Shown: positions 1-9,685, counted from the first letter of the stretch. The stretch: 64,000 nucleotides of DNA from a bacterium (GCA_021818985.1 JAKASO010000004.1:1-64000), one strand, 5' to 3'. Translations and numbers: made by a program. The notes: generated by a model from the sequence alone, not told the origin.

Positions 1-60
1 TTGATAAAATTTGGTTAAATATGAACGGGAGTTTAAACCCGGGAAACCTTATAAAATACG

Positions 61-147
61 TGGTGCCGAAGGGGGGAATCGAACCCCCATGAGGTTGCCC
101 TCGCCGGATTTTGAGTCCGGTGCGTCTGCCAGTTCCACCACTTCGGC
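61..147 (-). tRNA. tRNA-Leu (anticodon CAA)
   Basis: The minus strand reads GCCGAAG at its 5' end, pairing with CTTCGGC before an encoded CCA. The anticodon stem CCGGA/TCCGG encloses the loop CTCAAAA, giving anticodon CAA (reads UUG). The 87-base length and extra variable arm are typical of a class II leucine tRNA, and the T arm contains GTTCGATTC. A second leucine tRNA lies 4.2 kb away on the same strand. Confidence 0.95.
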
Positions 148-169
148 ATTCATTATTTAAATTTATTAT

Positions 170-490
170 TTAAAAGGTAACGACTTTATCGCTTTCTTTA
201 ATGATCTCGTACATATCCTTCATCGTATTAATCGGACACATCTGCGTGCCTTCTTGATTGCGTGATTCGATGCACGTTCCGCAAGCCAATATTTTACCAC
301 CGGACTGAAGTAATTTTTCCGCCTGCAGGGCGGTATTGAATTTTTCGGTGCTGATCCTTTGATACTCAACGCCTTTGCCTATGAGAAATATCTTTACCTC
401 GTCTTTTTGCCCGATGCAAAAGTTAGCATACCGGAGTGCATTCCAGGACGTCTCGGCGTCATTGCTAGAAATGATGATTCCAATTTTCAT
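170..490 (-). CDS. DsrE/DsrF-like sulfur-relay family protein
   Basis: This small cytosolic protein of 106 residues begins with MKIGIIISSND, a Rossmann-like first strand typical of the DsrE/DsrF/YchN fold. It carries cysteines at about 25, 70, 73 and 85; the ACGTC segment at 69-73 sits where DsrE-like proteins keep their sulfur-carrying or redox cysteine. Family members handle persulfide sulfur in sulfur oxidation or reduction, or in tRNA thiolation. No dsr, tus or rhodanese gene is nearby, so the pathway is not shown. It lies 54 bases downstream of the malate dehydrogenase gene on the same strand and 22 bases before the tRNA-Leu, and may be co-transcribed with the former. A GGGAGAAG sequence precedes the ATG. 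Fold assignment is fairly sure; function is inferred. Confidence 0.75.
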   Translation of the reverse strand: MKIGIIISSNDAETSWNALRYANFCIGQKDEVKIFLIGKGVEYQRISTEKFNTALQAEKLLQSGGKILACGTCIESRNQEGTQMCPINTMKDMYEIIKESDKVVTF

Positions 491-544
491 TTACTTCTCC
501 CATTTGCCCTGATCTTCATAATTATTTATAAAATTTATGAAAAA

Positions 545-1477
545 CTACTCGATAAAGCCTTCCTCTTTGAGATCGTTAACGGCATTTTGTATTACCCCCG
601 CAGATTTTCGTAAGCCTTCTATCTCTTTTTCGTTTAAGGGCAATTTGATTATTTTTTCGATGCCGTCTTTAGATAATATTGCCGGAACGCCGGTGTATAT
701 GCCATTTATTCCATAATAGTCCTCAAGATAGACCGAAAGCGGCATTATCTGCCTTTTGTCTTTAACCATGGACTCGATAATTTCCGCCATGGCAATAGCG
801 GGAGCAAATACCGTTCCGCCTTTAAGTGAAATGACCTCCGCTGCGCAGGTTCTTGAGTGTTCGGCAATTTCTTCAAGCTTTTCTTTATTATATCCGGGGA
901 TATCTTTAAAAGGGATGCTATTAATGCTTGCAAGAGAAAATATAGGCGTCATGCTATCGCCGTGTTCGCCGAGGAACATTATGTCCACGTCTTGCGGATT
1001 AAGATCGAAGTATGAGCCTATCGCAGAGCGCAGCCTTGTGGTATCAAGCATTGTTCCCATGCCGAACACCCTTTTTCTTTCAAAACCCGAAGTTTTATAA
1101 GCAACATAAGTCATTATATCCACAGGGTTGGATACTACAAAGAGGATGCAGTTTTTGTTATACTTAACAATATCTTTAACAATGTCTTTTAATATCTGAA
1201 CATTTTTTTTGTTAAGGTCAAGTCTTGATTCACCCGGATTTCTGGGGATACCAGCTGTAATAACAATAATGCCGGCATCTTTTACAGAATTATAATCGCC
1301 GGTTTTAACTCTTGTATAACCGCTAAGAGAAGTGCCGTGAGAAATATCCAGCATTTCACCTTTTGCTAAATTTTCCCTACTGTCAATCATAACAACTTCT
1401 CTTACAATATCCTTGAGGATAAGCGTATATGCCAGGGTTGACCCGAGTCTTCCTGCGCCGATTATGCAAATTTTCAT
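545..1477 (-). CDS. mdh: malate dehydrogenase (LDH-like type)
   Basis: This 310-residue enzyme of the lactate/malate dehydrogenase family should interconvert malate and oxaloacetate with NAD(H) in the cytosol. The N-terminal GAGRLG (7-12) is the dinucleotide-binding loop. GEHGD (170-174) carries the catalytic histidine, and arginines in the GIPRNPGESR loop and near residues 148-150 bind the dicarboxylate. The discriminating position of that loop is Arg79, where malate dehydrogenases have Arg and lactate dehydrogenases have Gln, which favours malate. The rest of the loop (GESRLDL) looks LDH-like, as in the LDH-type malate dehydrogenases of many anaerobes. Length is normal and no residue is missing. 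The 130-base AT-rich gap upstream should hold its promoter. Confidence 0.93.
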   Translation of the reverse strand: MKICIIGAGRLGSTLAYTLILKDIVREVVMIDSRENLAKGEMLDISHGTSLSGYTRVKTGDYNSVKDAGIIVITAGIPRNPGESRLDLNKKNVQILKDIVKDIVKYNKNCILFVVSNPVDIMTYVAYKTSGFERKRVFGMGTMLDTTRLRSAIGSYFDLNPQDVDIMFLGEHGDSMTPIFSLASINSIPFKDIPGYNKEKLEEIAEHSRTCAAEVISLKGGTVFAPAIAMAEIIESMVKDKRQIMPLSVYLEDYYGINGIYTGVPAILSKDGIEKIIKLPLNEKEIEGLRKSAGVIQNAVNDLKEEGFIE

Positions 1478-1607
1478 TTGATAACCTTTTTTTCGAAGTT
1501 AACGTAACGTAATATTAGTGCAATGTTTTAATATTTTTAATATTTGTATTTAAAAATTTAAATTATATAAAATATTGTTTTAAAAAATCAATAAATTTTT
1601 TGATATC

Positions 1608-2231
1608 TTATTTTTCTATTCCAAATCTTGAGGGGATATTTTTCCGGTAATAATGCTTTATTTCTTTCATTTCTGTTACAAGATCAGCCAGTTCTATAAT
1701 TTCCGGGGCGGCATACCTTCCAGTTAATATAAGTTCGAGTTCGCTTTTTTTATTTTTTATCAGATTCTTAAGTTCTTCTGTGCTTATAATACCTAAATGA
1801 ACCGCTACATTAATTTCATCAAGCACTAATATGTTTGCGTCGCTTTCACCCGTTGCAATTTCCCAAGCCATTTTAAAACCTTCCCTGTTGAGTTCTATAT
1901 CTTTCTGCGGGATACTGTTTTTGTTTATAAAACACGGACTTCCAAACTGGTAGATCTTAAAATAAGGGTAAAGCCTTTCCTGTGCTTTAAATTCTCCCGT
2001 ATAAGATCCGCCCTTAAGAAACTGTATAATAACAGATTTAAGATTATGCCCGCTTGCCCTGAAAGCCTGCCCTAATGCGGCGGTTGTTTTGCCTTTGCCG
2101 TTGCCTGTATATACCTGCACCATTCCTTTTTTTATTTCAGGGTTTTCTAAACCTTTGAACCAGTTATTATAAATTGAGAGGCTCTTTTGATCCTTGCCCG
2201 GAGAGGTGCAGTTATCTATAAGTTTTTTCAT
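1608..2231 (-). CDS. cobO: cob(I)yrinic acid a,c-diamide adenosyltransferase, CobO/BtuR type
   Basis: It transfers the adenosyl group of ATP to reduced cobalt in corrinoids, making adenosylcobalamin in the cytosol. The P-loop GNGKGKTT lies at residues 43-50, followed by family-typical VIIQFLKGG and VLDEINVA segments. The 207 residues are normal for CobO. The first 35 residues before the P-loop core are less conserved and include a polar stretch (TSPGKDQKS). No other cobalamin genes are nearby, so it may act in salvage. It is separated by 53 bases from the transglutaminase-like gene upstream on the same strand and by 130 bases from mdh downstream. Family assignment is secure. Confidence 0.92.
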   Translation of the reverse strand: MKKLIDNCTSPGKDQKSLSIYNNWFKGLENPEIKKGMVQVYTGNGKGKTTAALGQAFRASGHNLKSVIIQFLKGGSYTGEFKAQERLYPYFKIYQFGSPCFINKNSIPQKDIELNREGFKMAWEIATGESDANILVLDEINVAVHLGIISTEELKNLIKNKKSELELILTGRYAAPEIIELADLVTEMKEIKHYYRKNIPSRFGIEK

Positions 2232-2284
2232 AAAATTTCTATTATAGCGTTATAATATTATAACGCTATAATATGTAAATATAA

Positions 2285-4255
2285 TTAAATCTTTTTGGCG
2301 ATCAAAACCTGATTGGATAAATATTTTATGCTTTTATTAAAAAATTTCCGCGCCGAAAGGTATTTGCTTGAAGGAATTTTATATCCTTTTACAGCAAAAA
2401 ACGATGTAAACAGTATATGATTTCCTTTAATCAGATATTTAGCCTTAATGTAACCGATCGCACTCTTTATAAATATATTACGGGGTTTAACGCTAAGCCT
2501 GTAGCCGGAAGGTATTTTAAGTTTAATTACATCCTTTTCTGAAAAATTGTATCCAAGCACTAACGGATATTTTCTTTCTTTCAGGACGGTAATCTTTGAT
2601 AGTATTGTCCTCACTCTTATTGGAAGTTTAAACAATAAAACATTCCCGCTTTTTACGGCATACCTTTTTGCCTTGAAGGAGATATTTTCTAAAAAGGGCT
2701 TATCCATACTTTTTTCATTTTTAAAAGCATAGCGTATTATCGTTGCTTCCGGAGAGATAGCCGCAATGGTCTTCAGGACGCCGGATAATTTTTTTCTGTG
2801 CGAAATAGATGTTAACATATATTTTTTATACATATCGTAAGCGCCCGTATATTTAATGTTTAGTTTTGAAATAATTCCGCCGTTTTTGCCGATCGCTGCA
2901 GATTCTCTGAAAAAAATATTATTTTTTTCAGGCGGAAATACAGGCGTTTTTGCAGGTATGCCCTTGCCGTTTACGATTATCAGGACATTTCTTCCCTGGT
3001 CCATAGTTGGCAGATCGCCAAATGTCGTTACGTTGGAGGTGGTGTCGGCAAACATAAAATGCCCGTTTTTTAGTTTTATAGCCGTTATTTCGTGGTCGAA
3101 TACGAAAGGAGCCGGCAACTTGATGTTCATATCTGGTATCATAAGAGTAGGAATAAGCACAGGGTAAGCTTTGACGCCGATTAAAGAAAGCATCGAAGTA
3201 AAAAGGGTTGCGTGATCCTTGCAATCGCCCAGCCTGTTTTTAAAAATAGAGTTGACATTGCTTGGTTTATAGCCATTTATGCCAAATTCGTATCCGACGT
3301 ATCTTATCTTTGTTGCAACGAAATCATAAATGGCTTTTATTTTATTCAATCTGGTTTTCCTGCTTTTTTCGATTTTTTTAATAAAATTTTTTACTGAAAG
3401 TCCAGGCTTTATCACGTCTTTAGTAAGACTAGAATACCAGCTGGCAACATCGTTCCATGATTTTACGGATGAAACTGCTACGTGCGGGATTATGGAGGCA
3501 AGCGGCGGCGTAAAATTTTCATGAGAGATCTTTTTCCTGTTCAAAACAGTCCAAACTAAGGTCGTATATTTTTTGCCTTTAATAATTTCAGGTTTTTCAT
3601 TTAAACTATATTCGGCATATTTATAATATATGCCTTTTGGTATCTTTAATTTATAAACTGATTTTTTTAATGGCGAAGCGCCTCCAAAATAATCTTCCGT
3701 AAAAAAATTGTCTTTCATGTAAGGTTTTATGGTAGTCTGTTTAAATTTGTAGTCTATCGTGGAGCCTTTTGAAAGACCTGGAAGCTGGACGACCTTCATT
3801 AACCTGTTGGAAAATACCGGAGCGCTCATGCTGACCGGAGCGGTAACGGTTGTTAAGTCGTTTAAATTAATATTTATTATCCTGCCATCGGGTTTTATTA
3901 TTTTTATGAAATATATCTTTAACTTCTGATTCTTTTTCGAAAAAGAAAAGTTTAATTTCGCATATTTTTTAACGCCTTTTTTTTTGAGAATCTTTATTTT
4001 TTCATGTTCGGTAATTATATCCTTAAAATGCGGCGTTATTTTTTCAATGGTGCGGTCGAGCAATGTTTCGGACGCTGCGGAAGTTCCGGCAAAGGTATTG
4101 ATGCCGGAAGCACAGGCATTGGAAACTGTCATAAAAGTAAAAAGTGGGAAAAAGAACATAGCCAAAAAAACGATCATAATGGTTAAATGACCGTGTGCAT
4201 ATTTTGTAAAGTTAGCAAATTTCGTAAATTGTTTTAGTTTTATAATAAGATCCAT
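2285..4255 (-). CDS. DUF3857/transglutaminase-like domain protein, exported or membrane-anchored
   Basis: This 656-residue protein has a hydrophobic segment at about 24-46 that could be a signal peptide or anchor. Next comes a DUF3857-type beta-rich region (about 65-260), then a transglutaminase-like domain. The catalytic triad is visible: Cys345 in RLGDCKDHA, His388 in FDHEI and Asp404 in FADTTS. The C-terminal 200 residues are beta-rich and match the DUF2569/DUF3858-like tail seen in this architecture. Such proteins are periplasmic and may act as peptidases or cross-linking enzymes, but substrates are generally unknown. It is probably the first gene of a minus-strand unit with cobO, and its start lies 80 bases from the tRNA-Leu(CAG). 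Domain calls are confident; cellular role is unknown. Confidence 0.82.
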   Translation of the reverse strand: MDLIIKLKQFTKFANFTKYAHGHLTIMIVFLAMFFFPLFTFMTVSNACASGINTFAGTSAASETLLDRTIEKITPHFKDIITEHEKIKILKKKGVKKYAKLNFSFSKKNQKLKIYFIKIIKPDGRIININLNDLTTVTAPVSMSAPVFSNRLMKVVQLPGLSKGSTIDYKFKQTTIKPYMKDNFFTEDYFGGASPLKKSVYKLKIPKGIYYKYAEYSLNEKPEIIKGKKYTTLVWTVLNRKKISHENFTPPLASIIPHVAVSSVKSWNDVASWYSSLTKDVIKPGLSVKNFIKKIEKSRKTRLNKIKAIYDFVATKIRYVGYEFGINGYKPSNVNSIFKNRLGDCKDHATLFTSMLSLIGVKAYPVLIPTLMIPDMNIKLPAPFVFDHEITAIKLKNGHFMFADTTSNVTTFGDLPTMDQGRNVLIIVNGKGIPAKTPVFPPEKNNIFFRESAAIGKNGGIISKLNIKYTGAYDMYKKYMLTSISHRKKLSGVLKTIAAISPEATIIRYAFKNEKSMDKPFLENISFKAKRYAVKSGNVLLFKLPIRVRTILSKITVLKERKYPLVLGYNFSEKDVIKLKIPSGYRLSVKPRNIFIKSAIGYIKAKYLIKGNHILFTSFFAVKGYKIPSSKYLSARKFFNKSIKYLSNQVLIAKKI

Positions 4256-4335
4256 AAAAATACCCCTATGAGTAAAGCCGGCTTTTAGAATTATCGTATG
4301 TTATCGTACGGTTGATCGATTAATTATTTATAAAC

Positions 4336-4422
4336 TGGTGCCGGAAGGGGGAATCGAACCCCCACAAGAGTATTCTTACACGGCCCTGAACCGTGCGCGT
4401 CTACCAATTTCGCCATTCCGGC
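4336..4422 (-). tRNA. tRNA-Leu (anticodon CAG)
   Basis: The minus strand begins GCCGGAAT and ends TTCCGGCACCA, so CCA is encoded. The anticodon stem CACGG/CCGTG encloses TTCAGGG, giving anticodon CAG (reads CUG). A long variable arm and GTTCGAATC in the T loop confirm a class II leucine tRNA. Confidence 0.95.
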
Positions 4423-4580
4423 AAAAAACATTATAAAATGTAAAATAAAAATATAATGGAAAAATAAATATGATGTGTTATGATTAATAAATATTTTACT
4501 AATTATATTTATATTTTATATTTCATTATATATATTTCACATTATTATATATATTTCATTATACAGGAAAAGGTAAAGAA

Positions 4581-6863
4581 TTGAAAAATAAATATTTTAA
4601 AAATTCGATTAATTCGGTTAAAAAGAAAAATAATAGCGGCATTGATAAAAACGATATAATTTTTTTATTTTCGGAAGAAGCGCCCGCGCCTCTTTCCCTG
4701 ACCGACATCAAGCATCATTTTAAGATAGGTTCCCATAAAGAACTTGTAAACCTAAGGGCTATTCTTGATCAAATGGTCAAAAACGGCGATCTGATTTTTA
4801 CAAAGAGCGAAAAATACGCCAACCCCGAAAAGCTCCATTTGATCGAAGGCGAAGTTCTTTCTGAGAAGAGCAACTATTCTTTTGTCAGGGATTTGTCCGG
4901 CGGAACGGATATATATGTTAAAAATAATGATATGATGGGGGCGCTGCCAAAAGATATAGTAATCTTGCGGATAGTCCCAGATAATGCCCATTATTTGAGA
5001 AAGAAGCAGGCCGCCGGTCGAAAAGGCATAAAAGATCGCAGAGGCACGGTAATCAGGATAATAAAAAGGCAGTTAAAAAGTTTTCCGGCCGTTGTTAAAT
5101 TAGAAAGAAACATTGCCGTCCTAACTCCAGTATCTTCCGATTTTATTGACACATTCTATTTTGACCTGCATCATTATAAAGATAAAAGCAGGTTAAAAAA
5201 CGGGACAATAGTTAATGCTCTTTTACCGGAAACGGATGACCTTTCGTCAAGGTTTGCCGTAATAAAGCAGATTATAGGCGATATCAACGACAGCGGAACG
5301 GAAGAAAAGATAATAATAAATAAATATGATTTATATGAGACTTTTAGCGAAGAGGCTTTAAAAGAAGCCGAAAAGATAAAGCTGGATTTTATGCCTGCTG
5401 AAAGAAGGATAGATCTGACGGCTTTGCCTTTCATAACGATAGACGGGCAGGATGCCAAAGATTTTGACGACGCTGTATATTTAACCGAACCAGGCAATCC
5501 CGCCGCCTTCTATAAATTATATGTGGCAATAGCGGATGTCTCGCATTTTGTTAAACAAAATAGTAAATTAGACGAAGAGGCTTTAAAAAGAGGAAACTCG
5601 ACGTATTTTCCAAATAAAGTCTATCCTATGCTTCCCGAAAGGCTTTCTAACGACCTGTGCAGCCTGCTGCCGCAAAAGAACAAGTATGTTATGGTCTGTG
5701 AGATGAACTTCGATAAAACAGGGAAAATACTGGACACAAAGATCTATGCCGGGGTTATAAAAACGCTTATGAGGCTTACTTATACTGAAGTTTATGGTTT
5801 TCTGACGGGAATAGAAAAAAATCGTGACTACTACTGCTATGGCGGGAATCCTAAAACAGTAAGATATGAAAGCACAGGTGAAAGCAAACTTTTGCCGGTA
5901 AAAGACATGCTGATCAAGATGCGGAAATTTGCTAAAATATTAAGGCAGAGGAGATTTAAAAACGGCAGTCTCGATTTTGACCCGGTATCAAGCAAGGTGA
6001 TTCTTGATGAAAATGGCGATATTTCCGGAATAGTTTCTGAAGAGCAAAATTTTTCCCATGAGCTAATAGAAGATTTTATGATAGCGGCTAACTGCGCTGT
6101 TGCAGGATTTATTGAAAGCAGGAACCTTCCTTCAATATACAGAGTGCACGAAAGGCCGGATGAAGAAAAAGTAAAGGATTTTTTAAAGATCGTTAAATTT
6201 TTCGGCTATTCTTTTTCGATAGATTCTTTAGATACAAGCAAAGATTATCAACAAATGCTTGAAAAATTAAAAGGAACGGAATTATCCCCGTTTCTCGAAC
6301 AGGTTTTTTTGAGGTCAATGAAAATAGCTGCGTATTCCGAAACAAATATACGGCATTTCGGGCTTGCTGTGAAATCCTACACTCATTTTACCTCGCCAAT
6401 CAGGCGTTATGCCGATCTGTTGGTGCATAGAATACTAAAGAAGATATTATACGATAAAGATCAAGGTCAAAAAGGTGGTGAAACGGGATATTCCGCCGAA
6501 ACCCTGAAAACCTTGGCAAATTTTATTTCACGCAGGGAAAGACTTTCTACCGAAGCAGAAAGGGAATATACCGAATTTAAAAAAATGCAGTTTTTAAAAA
6601 AGAACGGCTCAGTCATTTATGACGGTTATATTACAAATGTAACTAATTTCGGCTTCTTTGTCGAGATAACAGGCTATTTTATTCAGGGTTTTATCCATGT
6701 CTCTACAATAGCAGATGATTATTATGAATACCATGATAATACCAAAACCTTGAAAGGACGGCATACTAAAAGGGTTTTTAAAATAGGGGAAAAGGTTAAT
6801 ATAAGCATATATTCCATTGATCTTCTAAAACATGAAATAGACTTAAGGCTTTTGTCTATATGA
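4581..6863 (+). CDS. rnr: ribonuclease R
   Basis: This processive 3'-to-5' exoribonuclease degrades structured RNA in the cytosol. The order is: N-terminal winged-helix-like region (about 25-85), cold-shock/OB region (about 85-230), RNB catalytic domain with DGQDAKDFDDAV at 288-299 (metal-binding aspartates), the SPIRRYADL motif, and a C-terminal S1 domain from about 670. The 760 residues are normal for RNase R and longer than RNase II. The start is TTG at 4581, supported by AGGAAAAGG seven bases upstream. Its stop overlaps the ubiB start by four bases (ATGA), so the two are translationally coupled. A polar loop after the RNB core (about 630-645, DKDQGQKGGETG) is lineage-variable. Confidence 0.95.
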   Translation: MKNKYFKNSINSVKKKNNSGIDKNDIIFLFSEEAPAPLSLTDIKHHFKIGSHKELVNLRAILDQMVKNGDLIFTKSEKYANPEKLHLIEGEVLSEKSNYSFVRDLSGGTDIYVKNNDMMGALPKDIVILRIVPDNAHYLRKKQAAGRKGIKDRRGTVIRIIKRQLKSFPAVVKLERNIAVLTPVSSDFIDTFYFDLHHYKDKSRLKNGTIVNALLPETDDLSSRFAVIKQIIGDINDSGTEEKIIINKYDLYETFSEEALKEAEKIKLDFMPAERRIDLTALPFITIDGQDAKDFDDAVYLTEPGNPAAFYKLYVAIADVSHFVKQNSKLDEEALKRGNSTYFPNKVYPMLPERLSNDLCSLLPQKNKYVMVCEMNFDKTGKILDTKIYAGVIKTLMRLTYTEVYGFLTGIEKNRDYYCYGGNPKTVRYESTGESKLLPVKDMLIKMRKFAKILRQRRFKNGSLDFDPVSSKVILDENGDISGIVSEEQNFSHELIEDFMIAANCAVAGFIESRNLPSIYRVHERPDEEKVKDFLKIVKFFGYSFSIDSLDTSKDYQQMLEKLKGTELSPFLEQVFLRSMKIAAYSETNIRHFGLAVKSYTHFTSPIRRYADLLVHRILKKILYDKDQGQKGGETGYSAETLKTLANFISRRERLSTEAEREYTEFKKMQFLKKNGSVIYDGYITNVTNFGFFVEITGYFIQGFIHVSTIADDYYEYHDNTKTLKGRHTKRVFKIGEKVNISIYSIDLLKHEIDLRLLSI

Positions 6864-8542
6864 AAACATTAGAGTTTTTTAAATTTATTAGAGCAATAAA
6901 AAGGATCAGAAAGGTCTCGGTCATATTTGTAAAACACGGTTTTCTTCAGCTTATTACTAATATAGGGTTGTCTAAATTTTTTATTTTTAGGAAGTATCTT
7001 AAAGTAGCCTATCCGGTAGAAGATTTTGAGAACGTGCCCGGGGAGGTCAGAGTCAGATATGCGGTGGAAGAACTGGGTCCTGCATTTATTAAGCTCGGGC
7101 AGATGCTTTCGCAGGAGGTTAGCATCGTTCCGATCAGCTACAGCAACGAATTAAGAAAGCTGCAAGACAGCGTAGAACTTAACCGTATGGAATTTCCTTA
7201 TATCAGGGAATTTATTAAAAAGGAGCTTGGAAAAGATATCGAAGAAATATTTCTTAGTTTTGATGAATTTCCCGTGGCGTCCGCTTCACTTGCGCAGGTG
7301 CATAAAGCGGTTCTAAAAGACGGAACTAATGTAGCGGTCAAAATAAAAAAGCAAGGGGTAGAAAAGATCGTAGAGAGCGATCTCAATGTGTTGTATTTTA
7401 TCCTAAAAGTGATTAAAAACCCTGTCAAAGAGCTTTTATATATTGATAATCTTGATGAAATATATAACGAATTTAATAAAACTATAAAGGGCGAGCTCGA
7501 TTTTTTACAGGAGGCTGGTTTTACCGAAAAAAGCCGCAGATACAACATTAATAATAATTTAGTTGTTATTCCAAGGATTTACTGGAACTATTCGACCCGT
7601 TCGTTATTAGTCGAAGAATTTATTGACGGAATAAAAATCATGGATAAAGATGAGCTGGCAAAACAAGGGTATAATACGAAAAAAATCCTCAGAGTTCTTT
7701 TAAATCATTTTTATAAGCAATTTTTTATTTTTGGTTTTTTTAATGCCGATCCGCATCCGGGCAATATTTTTGTAATGGATGAATCGAGAATCGGCGTTAT
7801 AGATTTTGGTTCCGTTGGGATTTTAGCTAAAGATTTAAGACATCAGTGTTTCGAATATTTATTTAATTTTATTAATGGAAATTACGAAGAAGTTGCTACG
7901 ATATTTATAAATATCTGCAGCGGGGATCTGACGGAGCGCGAAGAAAGGGATTTCAGGTATGAACTTATGGAATTCATCGAAGGTTTTTCCGCTAAACCAT
8001 TCAAAGATATATACAGCGCCGAGCTTTTTTTAGATACCTTGAAAATCGCAAGGCACCACAATCTCAAAATTCCGGTGGAACTTTCCCTTTTGTTTAAGGC
8101 CCTTTTATCCATTGAATTTATTGCAAAGATTCTTGATCCCGATTTTACGTTTATTACGGCGGGAGAAGGCTATTTTGATTTTAACGAACTGACAGGCGTT
8201 AAAGAAAAGACTAAAAATATTAAAGAAGATATAGTAAGTGGATTGAAAAGCTATAAAAATTTTTTTACAGAATTTCCTAACAAAGCTGAAAAAATAATGA
8301 AAAAAATGTCGGATGACAGCTTTTCCATAGATTTTAATCATAAAGGACTTGATGGTCTTATAAACGAAATGGAAAAATCAAGCAAAAGGCTTGCCAGCAG
8401 CCTTATACTTATTACCGTAATAATTTCATCAACCGTTATGATGTTTTTTGGGAACGCTTCCTCAAACGGGCTTATGTTGACAATGGGTTCTACCGGCTGG
8501 ATAATCGCTATCATTTATCTTCTTGTAATAATATTTAAGTAA
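6860..8542 (+). CDS. ubiB: ABC1/UbiB-family atypical kinase
   Basis: This membrane-associated protein kinase-like ATPase supports quinone biosynthesis or lipid homeostasis. Visible family marks are KxGQ (Lys78 to Gln81), the alanine-rich nucleotide loop ASASLAQVHKA (140-150), the ADPHPGN catalytic-loop segment and the IDFGSVG metal-binding motif. Two C-terminal hydrophobic helices (about 518-538 and 544-559) anchor it. The length of 560 is typical. It starts inside the last codons of rnr (ATGA overlap). Whether it serves ubiquinone or menaquinone cannot be read from the window, since no quinone-pathway methyltransferase is present. Confidence 0.9.
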   Translation: MKTLEFFKFIRAIKRIRKVSVIFVKHGFLQLITNIGLSKFFIFRKYLKVAYPVEDFENVPGEVRVRYAVEELGPAFIKLGQMLSQEVSIVPISYSNELRKLQDSVELNRMEFPYIREFIKKELGKDIEEIFLSFDEFPVASASLAQVHKAVLKDGTNVAVKIKKQGVEKIVESDLNVLYFILKVIKNPVKELLYIDNLDEIYNEFNKTIKGELDFLQEAGFTEKSRRYNINNNLVVIPRIYWNYSTRSLLVEEFIDGIKIMDKDELAKQGYNTKKILRVLLNHFYKQFFIFGFFNADPHPGNIFVMDESRIGVIDFGSVGILAKDLRHQCFEYLFNFINGNYEEVATIFINICSGDLTEREERDFRYELMEFIEGFSAKPFKDIYSAELFLDTLKIARHHNLKIPVELSLLFKALLSIEFIAKILDPDFTFITAGEGYFDFNELTGVKEKTKNIKEDIVSGLKSYKNFFTEFPNKAEKIMKKMSDDSFSIDFNHKGLDGLINEMEKSSKRLASSLILITVIISSTVMMFFGNASSNGLMLTMGSTGWIIAIIYLLVIIFK

Positions 8543-8584
8543 ATCTATTATATAAATTATATAAGATATAAATTAAAATATAAA

Positions 8585-9523
8585 TTGAAAATATTTAATA
8601 TTCAGGATTTAAATTTCGATTTTGCAAATTCTGTTTTGACGGTGGGAAGCTTCGATGGAATACATCTTGGCCATAGGAAACTTATGGAAATTACGAAAGA
8701 AGCCGCCTCAAAATTTAATTCCGTTTCAGTCGTTCTTACATTTCACCCTCACCCTTTGAAAGTCTTAAAACCAGACAGGAAAGTCCATCTGATTACCACT
8801 TTTGAGAAAAAAACTGAGTTAATAAGGGAGATCGGAATAGATTATCTTATTTATATAACTTTTACTACGGAATTTTCCAGAATGAATCCCGAAGATTTCG
8901 TAAAAGAGATTATATACAAGAAATTAAAACCTCTCAGGATTATTGTAGGTCATGATTTTGGTTTTGGAAGCGGAAAGACCGGCAACACTTCCCTCCTTGA
9001 AAAATTAGGCGTCGAACTAAATTTTGACCTGATAGTTGTCAGTCCCGTAAAGTTGGAAGAAGAGGTCGTTTCAAGCACCGTAATTAGAAAACTTGTGCTT
9101 CTTGGAGATGTTTCAAAGGTAAGTAAATTTCTTGGCAGATACTATTCTGTTCACGGGATTGTTATAAAAGGGAGTAAAAGAGGTAAGATTATAGGGTTTC
9201 CTACCGCCAATATAATACCGGAAGAGGAACTTTTTCCAAAAGACGGGGTTTATGTAAGTATCGTTAAAATTGACAGAAAAACATACAATGCAGTTACCAA
9301 TATAGGCGATAACCCTACCTTTCCGGATGAAATTCGCAGGATTGAGTCGTATATTTTTGGTTTTAACGGCAATCTCTACGGGAAAGAAACTGAGGTCTTT
9401 TTTATCGAAAGGTTAAGGGACGAGATAAAGTTCGGTTCCGTTGACGCGCTGAAAGAAAAAATAGCCGAGGACGTAAAAAGCGCTGCTTCAATATTTAATA
9501 AAAGTAAAATAGAATTAATATAA
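8585..9523 (+). CDS. ribF: bifunctional riboflavin kinase/FAD synthetase
   Basis: It phosphorylates riboflavin to FMN and adenylylates FMN to FAD in the cytosol. The N-terminal nucleotidyltransferase domain shows GSFDGIHLGHR (about 22-32) and the conserved FHPHP segment. The C-terminal riboflavin kinase domain shows GSKRGKIIGFPTANI and the VTNIGDNPTF region. The 312 residues are normal. The start is TTG at 8585 with only an AT-rich leader before it, so the exact start is less certain than the identity. It follows ubiB by 42 bases on the same strand. Confidence 0.94.
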   Translation: MKIFNIQDLNFDFANSVLTVGSFDGIHLGHRKLMEITKEAASKFNSVSVVLTFHPHPLKVLKPDRKVHLITTFEKKTELIREIGIDYLIYITFTTEFSRMNPEDFVKEIIYKKLKPLRIIVGHDFGFGSGKTGNTSLLEKLGVELNFDLIVVSPVKLEEEVVSSTVIRKLVLLGDVSKVSKFLGRYYSVHGIVIKGSKRGKIIGFPTANIIPEEELFPKDGVYVSIVKIDRKTYNAVTNIGDNPTFPDEIRRIESYIFGFNGNLYGKETEVFFIERLRDEIKFGSVDALKEKIAEDVKSAASIFNKSKIELI

Positions 9524-9637
9524 AAAAATTTGCTTTAATTTTTCTTCTGATAGTGATATATTATATTTATATTATATATTAATTATATATGTATATATGC
9601 ATATGAAATTATTTTACTGCACTTAATATCTTTAATG

Positions 9638-9662
9638 CTTGTATAATAGGATAATATACAAG
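9638..9662. promoter_or_regulatory. palindromic operator candidate upstream of the histidine kinase gene
   Basis: CTTGTATA and TATACAAG form a perfect 8-bp inverted repeat with a nine-base spacer. A TATAAT hexamer lies inside it at 9642-9647. The site ends 23 bases before the kinase ATG. The size and symmetry suit a dimeric regulator; which protein binds is not known. Confidence 0.45.
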
Positions 9663-9685
9663 GATTAAAGTAATATACGGTATAT

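Noticed and set aside
2155-2215. Possible repeat copy in the cobO N-terminus (TSPGKDQKS)
   Set aside because: Only GGATCAAAAG is shared; insufficient to separate from chance.
1-4435. Genomic island at the tRNA-Leu genes
   Set aside because: No integrase, no direct repeat of the tRNA 3' end, and intervening genes are ordinary metabolic genes.
6455-6500. Possible fifth repeat copy in rnr (DKDQGQKGGETG region)
   Set aside because: It shares GATCA and an A-rich stretch, but the alignment needs many gaps and no CCCTTT end follows.
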